A stretch of 64,000 bases of DNA from 20CM-2-55-15 sp964633285. GTDB lineage: Bacteria > Acidobacteriota > Terriglobia > 20CM-2-55-15. Both the position numbers and the translations under genes were made by a program. The stretch spans positions 35,079-99,078 of the forward strand of contig CAZWGA010000014.1 of the NCBI GenBank assembly GCA_964633285.1. The letters run 5' to 3'. Below are positions 17,154-25,253 of the stretch, piece after piece. Within the stretch, counting starts at the first letter, position 1, and the number at the start of each line of letters is the position of its first letter. The notes under the pieces were generated by a model. It ran no database searches, was not told where the DNA came from, and was given only the letters and a program-made list of their open reading frames with translations.

Positions 17154-18159
17154 AGATCTTTTTCAGATTCTTCCTTCGAACGCCCGCATTCTGTTCATAC
17201 GCCTTCGCTCGATGGGTGACTGTCTGCTCCTGACCGGGCCTGTTCGCGTGCTCAAGCAGGAGTTCCCGGGCTTCCGGATTTCGGTTCTCGTCGAGCCTCG
17301 TTTTGCCGGATGTTTCGACGCAAATCCGGACTTTGATGAAATTCTGCATGCGGAAGGTAAATTCACGACAGGCCTTCGGCTGCTTCAACGCCGTTTCGAC
17401 GTCATTCTGAATCTCCACGGTGGGCCCACCAGTCTGGTCCTGGCCTGCCTGGCATGGGGAAAGCGCGTCGGCGCCGAACATTATCAGGCGGCGAAGCTGT
17501 ATCACGGACTTGTACCGTCGCCCGAACCGCTGGCTCACACGGTGGAATCCACAATGGCCACGTTTCAATGGCTGGGTGTTCGCGCAACGCACCCTCCGGC
17601 ATTGCGGTTCGAATTTCATGAAAAAGAATCTGCGAGAATGCGCGATGCTTTGAAGGGCAGACCGTACGCCGTTATTCAACCCGCTGCCGTTCTGCCGACC
17701 AAGCGATGGGATCCCGGCCGCTTCGGCGAAATTGCCCGCGGCCTCGCGACCCGTGGACTGACGGTCGTGGTGACTGCCGGGCCTAACGAAGAATCTTTTG
17801 CGAGCCAGGTTGCAAAGGAAATTTCCGGGACCGTGATCCTTCTGGGTCTGTCGATACCGGAACTGGCCGAACTCATTCGCGATGCCCGCTTGTATGTTGG
17901 AAACGATTCGGGCCCGATGCATCTCGCCGCCGCAGTCGGAACACCCGTGGTGGCGGCATGGGGGTCATCGGACTCGCGGCGTTGGCGCCCCTGGCATGTT
18001 GCGCATCGAGTCGTACAGAATCCGTTTGAGTGCAACCCGTGTCCGGGCTATCGTTGCCTCGTCGCGGAATCTCCTCTATGCATCGAGTCGGTGAGTGTCG
18101 AACAGATGAATTCAGCGATTGAGGAATTGCTTGCCGTCCATGAACCGCAACCGCATTGA
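17143..18159 (+). CDS. Glycosyltransferase family 9 (ADP-heptose:LPS heptosyltransferase-like)
   Basis: The 338-residue enzyme is a GT-B fold transferase of the WaaC/WaaF family, expected to add heptose to the LPS core at the cytoplasmic face of the inner membrane. The N-terminal ILFIRLRSMGDCLLLTGPV, the YAVIQPAAVLPTKRWDPGRF strand and the C-terminal YVGNDSGPMHLAAAVGTPVVA with CNPCPGYRCL are family signatures. The start is TTG at 17143, because the family N-terminal strand begins upstream of the first ATG (17212); this overlaps the Trm112-like gene by 11 bases. It overlaps the heptose-kinase gene by 20 bases. Confidence 0.92.
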   Translation: MKTKDLFQILPSNARILFIRLRSMGDCLLLTGPVRVLKQEFPGFRISVLVEPRFAGCFDANPDFDEILHAEGKFTTGLRLLQRRFDVILNLHGGPTSLVLACLAWGKRVGAEHYQAAKLYHGLVPSPEPLAHTVESTMATFQWLGVRATHPPALRFEFHEKESARMRDALKGRPYAVIQPAAVLPTKRWDPGRFGEIARGLATRGLTVVVTAGPNEESFASQVAKEISGTVILLGLSIPELAELIRDARLYVGNDSGPMHLAAAVGTPVVAAWGSSDSRRWRPWHVAHRVVQNPFECNPCPGYRCLVAESPLCIESVSVEQMNSAIEELLAVHEPQPH

Positions 18160-19132
18160 AGAAATCCTGAACCGCTTTTCCGGAAAAACCATTCTCATCG
18201 CCGGCGATGTCATGCTGGACGAATTTATCTGGGGCCGGGTCTCGCGGATTTCTCCGGAAGCACCCGTGCCGATTGTGGAAGTGTTGAATGAAACCTACCG
18301 GCTGGGAGGCGCGGCAAACGTCGCCGCGAACATTCGTGATCTCGGGGGAATACCCATTCCGATTGGAATCACGGGCAAGGATCCGGCATCCGAACGAATC
18401 ACGCAATTGATGTCGGAAGCCGGTATCGAATCGTGCGGCCTCATCCAAACGGAACGCCGGACCACCGTCAAGACACGCATCCTGGCGCACAGCCAGCAGG
18501 TTGTCCGGACAGATCGCGAAAGTACGGATCCGATCTCATCGGACTTGAACGCCGGTCTCACTGCGATTTTTGAGAAACGTCTGGGCGGCGCTGCAGCAGT
18601 TATCGTGTCCGACTACGACAAAGGCGTCGTCAACAGGGAGTTGCTCGCGAGCATTCTTCCGAAGGCGAGAAACGGAAAAGTTCCGGTATTCCTCGATCCC
18701 AAAGTCCACCACGCCGACTACTACAGCCCGATCACTCTCATTACGCCGAATCAGCGCGAAGCGGAGTTACTCACCGCGAGCGTGATCCGCGATGAACACG
18801 GCCTCGAAGAAGCCGGACGCAAACTCCTTCACAAGTTCGGTTGCGAGTACGCGCTGATCACTCGCGGTGAACACGGCATGTCGCTGTTCAACCGAGCAGG
18901 CTCCCACCATCTGCCTACATTTGCGCGGGAAGTCTTCGATGTGACCGGCGCCGGAGATACCGTCATCTCGACGCTCGCTCTTGCCTGCGCTGCCGGAGCC
19001 TCGATGGAAGAAGCGGCCGTTCTTGCGAATCATGCCGCGGGGGTTGTGGTCGGCAAGATTGGAACGGCCACAGTGAATCGCGCCGAACTTCAGTCGGACT
19101 TTGAAGCCCGCAATGCGCATTCTGCAGGTTAG
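18140..19132 (+). CDS. D-glycero-beta-D-manno-heptose-7-phosphate kinase (HldE N-terminal-domain type)
   Basis: A PfkB-family sugar kinase of 330 residues that phosphorylates heptose-7-phosphate at C1 in ADP-heptose synthesis. Motifs are LIAGDVMLDEFIWGRVSRIS, YRLGGAANVAANI, the conserved LITPNQREAELL and the anion-hole/ATP motif DVTGAGDT. It stops after the kinase domain; the cytidylyltransferase-like adenylyl domain of bifunctional HldE is missing, so a separate HldC-type protein must exist elsewhere. The ATG at 18140 is chosen by the family N-terminus. It overlaps both neighbours (20 bases each side), a compact LPS-core operon. Confidence 0.92.
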   Translation: MNRNRIEEILNRFSGKTILIAGDVMLDEFIWGRVSRISPEAPVPIVEVLNETYRLGGAANVAANIRDLGGIPIPIGITGKDPASERITQLMSEAGIESCGLIQTERRTTVKTRILAHSQQVVRTDRESTDPISSDLNAGLTAIFEKRLGGAAAVIVSDYDKGVVNRELLASILPKARNGKVPVFLDPKVHHADYYSPITLITPNQREAELLTASVIRDEHGLEEAGRKLLHKFGCEYALITRGEHGMSLFNRAGSHHLPTFAREVFDVTGAGDTVISTLALACAAGASMEEAAVLANHAAGVVVGKIGTATVNRAELQSDFEARNAHSAG

Positions 19133-20111
19133 TTCGGCGAACGATCGGGGTGGAGGCGAAACTCACGTCCTGGAATTAACCGCGGCCTTGCGAAAGCGCG
19201 GCCACGAAGTCCTGGTCGCGGGAAGGATTAACAGTCCCGTCAATCCGGATATTCAGTTTCCCTTTCGCAATTCCGCCGATCTTTTCACGGCAATACGGCT
19301 TCGATCCATCCTGAAAAAGGATCGATTCGACGTTCTTCATGCCCACGTTGCCCGCGACTACACCATCGCTGCGGCTGCCGCATGGGGAATTTCCGGGGTG
19401 AAGGTCATCTTCACGCGTCACTTGCTTTTTCCCATACGCCGTCACTTTCTCTACGGCCGTGTCGATGGATGGATCGCTCCAACATCGCAGATCCTGAAAA
19501 CGCTGGAACCGCTATCGCCGAAAAATTCCGCCGTCATTCCCAATTGGGTCGACGTCGAAAGATTCAACTGGATGCCGCATGCGCTGCACGATCCCGTTTC
19601 AATCGGTTTGCTGGGACAGATTTCGCCCCATAAAGGTCACGGCGCTGCCATCGATGCGATGCGTCAACTTGGAAGCGGGTATCGCCTGATCATTGCCGGA
19701 AAGGGCGACGCCGATTACACCGCGGAGTTGAAACAGAAAGCGTCCGGACTTGCAGTGGAGTTTCCGGGTTTCGTGAGTGTGCCGGAGTTCTTCGAGAAAA
19801 CGGACATTCTGATCGTGCCGTCATGGGACGAACCGTTCGGCATTGTCCTGCTGGAAGCCATGGCGTCAGGCGTTCCTGTGATCGCGACCAATCGGGGAGG
19901 GCCGGCCGAAATCATTTCTTCGCCCGAGCATGGTGTGCTCATTCCGCCGCACGATCCCAAGGCTCTCGCGGAAGCGATCTCATTGTTGGCGTCGGATGAG
20001 ACACGAAGAACTTCAATCGTCAGAAATGCGCGCCACCAGGTCGACGAAAAGTTCGATGCGCGAAAGATAATTCCCCACATCGAACGGTTTTACGGAAGCG
20101 CGCGGGTATAA
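19113..20111 (+). CDS. Glycosyltransferase family 4
   Basis: A 332-residue GT-B retaining glycosyltransferase. The N-terminal ILQVSSANDRGGGETHVLEL and the C-terminal EPFGIVLLEAMASGVPVIA, with the E-x7-E pair that holds the sugar nucleotide, are clear. Donor and acceptor are unknown; its position behind the heptosyltransferase and heptose kinase suggests LPS core or surface glycan assembly. The start at 19113 overlaps the kinase gene by 20 bases. Its last codons form one arm of the 30-bp inverted repeat at 20101-20202. Confidence 0.92.
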   Translation: MRILQVSSANDRGGGETHVLELTAALRKRGHEVLVAGRINSPVNPDIQFPFRNSADLFTAIRLRSILKKDRFDVLHAHVARDYTIAAAAAWGISGVKVIFTRHLLFPIRRHFLYGRVDGWIAPTSQILKTLEPLSPKNSAVIPNWVDVERFNWMPHALHDPVSIGLLGQISPHKGHGAAIDAMRQLGSGYRLIIAGKGDADYTAELKQKASGLAVEFPGFVSVPEFFEKTDILIVPSWDEPFGIVLLEAMASGVPVIATNRGGPAEIISSPEHGVLIPPHDPKALAEAISLLASDETRRTSIVRNARHQVDEKFDARKIIPHIERFYGSARV

Positions 20112-20202
20112 AACCCAAATCATTTGAGAGTGGACATCCCAGGATCTGAGATCTCAAATATTGGATTCTCCGCTCTCAAATGATTTGGATTTTATACCCG
20201 CG
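20101..20202. repeat. Large inverted repeat with 30-base arms between convergent genes
   Basis: Arms 20101-20130 and 20173-20202 pair at 29 of 30 positions around a 42-base loop. The left arm contains the last codons and stop of the glycosyltransferase gene, and the right arm ends 8 bases before the stop of the facing gene, so it fills the convergent gap and could end transcription from both sides. There is no T-run. The loop holds the palindrome TGAGATCTCA. Confidence 0.85.
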
Positions 20203-20210
20203 TCCCGCTG

Positions 20211-20906
20211 TTACCGCTTCGCTCTTGCTGTGACCGTCGCCACCTGGGACCAGCGGATGGCTTCATTCGCGGTGGGCCAGAGGATCTCAAGGGGTGCGGA
20301 CCGTGTCAGCAATTCCTCGAGTGAACTGATCGAAACCTGCGCATTCCGGAAAGCTTCGGAGGCGAGCCGTTCGGCGCCTGCTCGTTGAGCGATTTGAAAA
20401 GCCGTTCGAGCCTGCACGATCGAGCCGTGCACGCCCACTGTGGTTGCCGGCGTCAGCATGGAGTAATCGTAAGCGCCGATTTCCACACTCGCCGTTTTAT
20501 GACGTATTTCTCCCGGCGTAACCTGGTTGCGAAAGGCAACGGCCGAATTCGGGCGATCCACCATGTAGTGAGGTTCCGCGGTGATCAGGATACCGAACTG
20601 GGTGAAGCGTGTTGTGGCATTGATCTGGCCTTTATTGCCGCTCGTATCCAGTTCGCCAAGATTATCGAGCAGTCCTTCGGGCGAAACGGCCCAGACGACA
20701 TAACTGTTCATCGCCGGTCCGAGCGTTGTGGAAGGACTCACGCGATCGATATCGATCTTGACGCGAGTCACCGTGCCTTCACGCTTCAACTCGGCCCTGC
20801 CGGAAGGCGTTAGTGCAACCCTGGCGTCGCTGGACAAAGGTATCGTCACAATATCGACCGTGAAATTCGTAATAGCCAGAGTGAGAAGAATGCAAGCGAG
20901 GCTCAT
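20211..20906 (-). CDS. Conserved secreted or anchored protein of unknown function
   Basis: A 231-residue protein starting with a hydrophobic stretch (about 3-20) that is a signal peptide or anchor. The middle holds YVVWAVSPEGLLDNLGELD and FGILITAEPHYMVDRP, sequences I know from uncharacterised Acidobacteriota envelope proteins. The C-terminal 60 residues are a predicted alpha-helical or coiled-coil region (ARTAFQIAQRAGAERLASEA) resembling DUF4398-type helices. It is coupled to the gene upstream by a 4-base overlap. No function can be given. Confidence 0.7.
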   Translation of the reverse strand: MSLACILLTLAITNFTVDIVTIPLSSDARVALTPSGRAELKREGTVTRVKIDIDRVSPSTTLGPAMNSYVVWAVSPEGLLDNLGELDTSGNKGQINATTRFTQFGILITAEPHYMVDRPNSAVAFRNQVTPGEIRHKTASVEIGAYDYSMLTPATTVGVHGSIVQARTAFQIAQRAGAERLASEAFRNAQVSISSLEELLTRSAPLEILWPTANEAIRWSQVATVTARAKR

Positions 20907-21355
20907 GGAGATGGATATTTGCTGTGCGGTGCAAAGGAGATCTTCAGCGTTTCCTTGTCGACTCGAAGAGCGACAGGATATTTCAACGAATCGATGGCCA
21001 GGTACACGACGACAGCGCCTCCGGTGCCGTTTGAATCGGAAACGCCCGCCTTTTGCATTCCCTTCGTGTAATAACCTTCTTTGCCCCAGTCCTGAAGGAA
21101 GTCTTTCATCGAGTAACGGCCGTCTGCATCCCAGCTTTGATAAGCGGCATCAAACTGGCCGTTCTCGACGGCCTGAATGAATTGCCGAACCCGGCCTTCC
21201 TCTCGAAAATTGGCGAATTTATAAGCAAGCCCTCCGACAAAAATGAGTACCAGTCCAATCGCAACCGGTACTTTGAGGCGCTCTTTCAACGCCCGCGATT
21301 TTTTCGGAATGGGATGATTGTCGTAGATCAAGCTGCCGATCAGCTTTTCAGCCAT
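20903..21355 (-). CDS. Small membrane-anchored protein of unknown function
   Basis: The 150-residue protein has a basic N-terminal cytoplasmic stretch, one membrane helix at about 30-47 (VAIGLVLIFVGGLAYKF) and a periplasmic domain that begins FIQAVENGQFDAAYQSW, a helix pair seen in DUF4878-like or NTF2-like domains. I do not recognise a specific family. It overlaps the following gene by 4 bases, so the two envelope proteins probably work together. It is divergent from Oar receptor 1, with 167 bases between starts. Confidence 0.7.
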   Translation of the reverse strand: MAEKLIGSLIYDNHPIPKKSRALKERLKVPVAIGLVLIFVGGLAYKFANFREEGRVRQFIQAVENGQFDAAYQSWDADGRYSMKDFLQDWGKEGYYTKGMQKAGVSDSNGTGGAVVVYLAIDSLKYPVALRVDKETLKISFAPHSKYPSP

Positions 21356-21433
21356 GCGAATATTGTAACCCCAAGCCTGAAGACATAACGCTCCCGCGCC
21401 GGCCAGGGACTAACTTTGATGTTTTCCCGCTCC

Positions 21434-21462
21434 TTGACCTGTCTTATAGCGTGATATAGAGT
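21434..21462 (+). promoter_or_regulatory. Putative sigma-70 promoter of Oar receptor 1
   Basis: TTGACC (21434-21439) is followed by TATAGA at 21455-21460 (15-base spacer) or TAGAGT at 21457-21462 (17-base spacer). It lies in the 167-base gap 21356-21522, which holds nothing else I can name. A strong GGAGGAG ribosome-binding site precedes the ATG at 21523. Confidence 0.4.
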
Positions 21463-21522
21463 TCGATCACCTGAGGCGCTGATGAGTTGCGACCTCGGAT
21501 TAAACCATGATGGAGGAGAAAC

Positions 21523-24500
21523 ATGCGGATATTCATTGCTACCTTTCTGTCTCTACTGCTCTTTATTCCTGCAAGTGGATTCTCACAGGCCGCTAACGGA
21601 AGAATCACCGGTACCATAGCGGATGCAACCGGCGCGGTACTTCCGGGCGTCGCTGTCGAAGTAACAAATACTGCGACCGGCGTTGCTTACTCGACGATCT
21701 CGACGGAGACGGGAGACTACAGCGCCCCTAACCTGGCTCCGGGTACGTATTCCATTACTGCTTCGCTGCCCGGGTTTAAGAAATACAACCGAACCGGCGT
21801 GAGCCTTGCCGCAGCTCAAACGATCAAGCTCGATATTCCTCTCGAGGTTGGAGGCGCCGGAGAGACGATCAACGTCAGCGCCGAAGCCTCGTTGCTTAAA
21901 GCCGAAACCGGCGATATCACTCACAACATTACAGTCGCGCAATTGACAGACCTGCCTCTTCTAGGCATCGGAAACGCCAATGCCGGCAGTTCCGGTGTGC
22001 GTAATCCATACAACACGGCAGTAACGGTTCCTGGAATCAGTTACACGGCAAATTCGGCGATGGTTGTGAACGGAGCCCCGAACAACACTGCAGCCTATCG
22101 GCTCGAAGGATTGGACAATACCAACCACACCGTGAGTTTTGCGCTCCAGGAAAATCAACCCAGCGCAGATGCTATTCAGGAAGTGGCCGTCCAAACGAGT
22201 AACTATGCTGCGGAATTTGGACAGGCGGGTGGCGGTCTCTTCAACATCACGATGAAATCCGGTACGAGCCAGTACCACGGCACCGGCTACGAATACTTCG
22301 TTAATGAAGCCTTGAATGCAGCCTATCCATACACGAACGACGGCAAAGGCGGTCTGGTGCGTCCGAGAAATCGCCGCAGCAACTTCGGTGGAACACTCGG
22401 CGGACCCATTCCTTTCCTGACGAAGGGAAGCAAGAAGACATTTTTCTTTTTCAGCATTGAACGGTTCAAAGAGGCTTCATTGCTCAGCTTTAACGACACT
22501 GTTCCAACGCTGGCTTATCGCAACGGCGATTTTTCGGCGATCTCGCCGAACGGAGGAGCTGCTTTCAATCCAACGTTAAGCGGCGCTCCTTCGAACCCCA
22601 TTGGAACGGACGCATTGGGCCGGCCAATTTACGCGAACGAGATTTATGATCCTTTGACGAGAGGTCTCACGGGAGCCGGGCAGGGTTTCGCGAATCCGTT
22701 TACCAACAACATCATTCCTCCGGATCGCATCACTCCATTTGCAAAAGCAGTGATCGCCTTGATTCCGCAGCCTCAGAACGGCAACCTGACCAACAACTAC
22801 GTAGGCCAGAACATCAGCGAGCGCGTGACCGGCATTCCATCAATCAAGATCGATCACAGCCTCAACGAAAAAAACAAATTCTCTTTTTACTGGTCAACGA
22901 CCGGCACCGAGAGCCAGTATTCGACGCCCAACGGGAACGCGGATGGTTTGCCTGAAGTGATTACGCAGGCACGCGGCACGTTCATCGACTCCGTCACGGC
23001 GCGGTTGAATTACGATCGCATCATTTCAACGAACCTGCTGCTCCACCTGGGTTCGGGTTGGTCGAAGATTACATTCATCGACGACGCTCCACTGACACAC
23101 GGCGGCAAGACTTTCGATTGCAACACCATTAATTTGCCGGGCTGTCAGGTTGCATTTAACTTCCCGACGTTCAATTCAATGGTCCCGACAGGAGCCTTGT
23201 CCGGCCTCGGCGGCATGCAACAGATGGGCAATGCGCAACTGCACACTCACACCAACACCGAGCGGCCGGCCTACAACGCCAACATGACTTGGATTCATGG
23301 CCACCATAACTACAAATGGGGCAGCGAGGTCTGGTTCCAGGGAGCCATCACAGCGCCACCATCGGGTGTGGCTCTGACGTTCGGCGTGAATGCCACGGCT
23401 CAGCCATTCACGGTGCCCGCCGGTCTCGCAGGACAGCAGATGGGCAATCAATTCGCCAGTTTTCTGCTTGGCGATGCCAGCGTCATCAGCCAGCGCGCGC
23501 CGACAGACACCCGCATGGGTAAAAACCAGTGGGCGTTTTACGGCCAGGATTCGTGGAGAGTCACGCGAAAGTTTACGTTGGATTATGGCGTGCGATGGGA
23601 CTATGCATCGGTTCCGCGTGAACAATTTGGACGATCCGCTCAGTTGGGCAAGGATGTGCCAAACCCGGCAGTCGGAGGTTTTCCAGGCGCTCCGATTTTC
23701 CAGGCAACGTGCAATTGTGACTTTCTGTCCTCGTACAAGAATGCCTGGGGACCCCGACTCGGGTTCGCATATCAGTTGACTCCGAAAACAGTAATGCGCG
23801 GCGGATGGGGATTTGCCTACGGTTTCGCGCCGGACATCAATGTCAGCAGCGCAAACGACAAAACCAATACGCCGGTGGGAACCAACGCGTTTGCGAACAT
23901 CAGCGCTACGACTTCAATGCCGCAGCCCGTTTGGCCGAATTTCGATCCGGGACAGACTCCATTGCCCGGACAGATCACGGGTTTCAGCGGCTTCAATTAT
24001 CTCGATCGTAATGCCGCACGGCCTCCGCGGCAGAATCAATACAGCATCGGCGTCCAGCGTGAAGTCACCAAAGACTTCGTGATGGACGTTTCATATGTTG
24101 CGAATCGTGGCGTGTGGTGGACTGGTCCGCTGGGTGTATTGAATCAGGTTTCACCCGCGAGATTCGCTCAGTTCGGGTTGGATCCATTCCACAATGCAGC
24201 GGACAATTTGCTGCTGAGCCAGCCGCTCACCAACACTGCAGTGATTGCGAAGGTCGGAAACTTCCTGCCGTATCCCGGCTACGCGACCTCGAATACGCTG
24301 ATCAATGCTCTTCGTCCATTCCCGCAATTCAGCACAATCACGGTTACAAACTCGGCGACAGGGAAAACCTGGTACGACTCTCTGCAGATCAAAGCAACCA
24401 AACGCATGTCGAAAGGTTTGCAGGTAAACGGCCAGTACACGTTCTCGAAGGCTCTCGTCTCGACGCGGCAGGATGTGTTTAATCCGTCGAGTTCGAGCAA

Positions 24501-25176
24501 GTCGATCCAATCCACGGATCAGCCGCACGCGTTGTCGATTAACGTCCTTTATCAGACACAGAAATACTTCAGTAATAACCTGGCGTCGTGGTTAACGAAA
24601 GATTGGCAGTTCGGCGTCTTTACGAGCTACGCCAGCGGCCTTCCGTTGACACCGCCCGCTGCCACAACGACCAACAATCTTCCCGGCGGCAGCGAAATGT
24701 ATCGTACGGGTCAGCCTCTGTATTTGAAGGATCTGAATTGTCACTGCATCGATGTGACCCACGACCAGGTTCTGAATCCGGCCGCATGGGTTAATCCGGT
24801 TGCGGGCACTTACGGACCCGGACCATCAGCCGTGATCGGGACAAATCTGCTGTATTCGGATTTCCGCGCCCAACGGCGTCCCAACGAAAGCTTCAATGTG
24901 ATGCGCAGCTTCCACATCCGAAGCGGCGACCGGCCGGTGGTGCTGTCGATCCGCGCGGACTTTGCAAATGTCCTGAACCGCGCTTTCATCGCAAACCCAT
25001 CTACATCCAATCCGCTCGCGGCGCCGGTTAAGAACCTGGCGGGCCAATATACGAGCGGCTTCGGCGTGATGGGTGGGTCCGCAACAACAGGGCCTGTTTT
25101 CGCAGTCGGTGCGTTCCCATCGGCAGCCAACGTTCTGCCGCGCCAGGGCACGCTCGTGGCTCGGATCACGTTCTAG
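21523..25176 (+). CDS. TonB-dependent receptor, Oar-like, with carboxypeptidase-regulatory domain (receptor 1)
   Basis: A 1217-residue outer-membrane protein. A signal peptide (1-23) is followed by a carboxypeptidase-regulatory-like beta-sandwich (about 26-108, GRITGTIADATGAVLPGVAV to LDIPLEVG), a plug domain with GAPNNTAAYRLEGLDNTNH and QEVAVQTSNYAAEFGQAGGG, and a long 22-strand-type barrel ending in LVARITF with the terminal Phe used by the BAM machine. Such Oar-like proteins are massively expanded in Acidobacteriota and are thought to import or bind glycans or peptides; the substrate is unknown. It is followed by a perfect stem-loop with a T-run at 25198-25226, so it is its own transcription unit. 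Confidence 0.92.
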   Translation: MRIFIATFLSLLLFIPASGFSQAANGRITGTIADATGAVLPGVAVEVTNTATGVAYSTISTETGDYSAPNLAPGTYSITASLPGFKKYNRTGVSLAAAQTIKLDIPLEVGGAGETINVSAEASLLKAETGDITHNITVAQLTDLPLLGIGNANAGSSGVRNPYNTAVTVPGISYTANSAMVVNGAPNNTAAYRLEGLDNTNHTVSFALQENQPSADAIQEVAVQTSNYAAEFGQAGGGLFNITMKSGTSQYHGTGYEYFVNEALNAAYPYTNDGKGGLVRPRNRRSNFGGTLGGPIPFLTKGSKKTFFFFSIERFKEASLLSFNDTVPTLAYRNGDFSAISPNGGAAFNPTLSGAPSNPIGTDALGRPIYANEIYDPLTRGLTGAGQGFANPFTNNIIPPDRITPFAKAVIALIPQPQNGNLTNNYVGQNISERVTGIPSIKIDHSLNEKNKFSFYWSTTGTESQYSTPNGNADGLPEVITQARGTFIDSVTARLNYDRIISTNLLLHLGSGWSKITFIDDAPLTHGGKTFDCNTINLPGCQVAFNFPTFNSMVPTGALSGLGGMQQMGNAQLHTHTNTERPAYNANMTWIHGHHNYKWGSEVWFQGAITAPPSGVALTFGVNATAQPFTVPAGLAGQQMGNQFASFLLGDASVISQRAPTDTRMGKNQWAFYGQDSWRVTRKFTLDYGVRWDYASVPREQFGRSAQLGKDVPNPAVGGFPGAPIFQATCNCDFLSSYKNAWGPRLGFAYQLTPKTVMRGGWGFAYGFAPDINVSSANDKTNTPVGTNAFANISATTSMPQPVWPNFDPGQTPLPGQITGFSGFNYLDRNAARPPRQNQYSIGVQREVTKDFVMDVSYVANRGVWWTGPLGVLNQVSPARFAQFGLDPFHNAADNLLLSQPLTNTAVIAKVGNFLPYPGYATSNTLINALRPFPQFSTITVTNSATGKTWYDSLQIKATKRMSKGLQVNGQYTFSKALVSTRQDVFNPSSSSKSIQSTDQPHALSINVLYQTQKYFSNNLASWLTKDWQFGVFTSYASGLPLTPPAATTTNNLPGGSEMYRTGQPLYLKDLNCHCIDVTHDQVLNPAAWVNPVAGTYGPGPSAVIGTNLLYSDFRAQRRPNESFNVMRSFHIRSGDRPVVLSIRADFANVLNRAFIANPSTSNPLAAPVKNLAGQYTSGFGVMGGSATTGPVFAVGAFPSAANVLPRQGTLVARITF

Positions 25177-25197
25177 TTTTCGTGCTATTCGGAAAAA

Positions 25198-25238
25198 AGG
25201 GACAAGGGGTCAGACCCCTTGTCCCTCTCTTTTTTTGG
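25198..25238. terminator. Rho-independent terminator from the palindromic repeat family
   Basis: Arms 25198-25211 and 25213-25226 pair perfectly over 14 bases. The stem is followed by CTCTTTTTTT and preceded by AAAAAA, so it works as a terminator shape on either strand. The GGGAC ... GGGGTCAGACCCC core is the same as in the coding-sequence copy at 14093-14119. Confidence 0.85.
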
Positions 25239-25253
25239 TAAGCTACGTTCACC

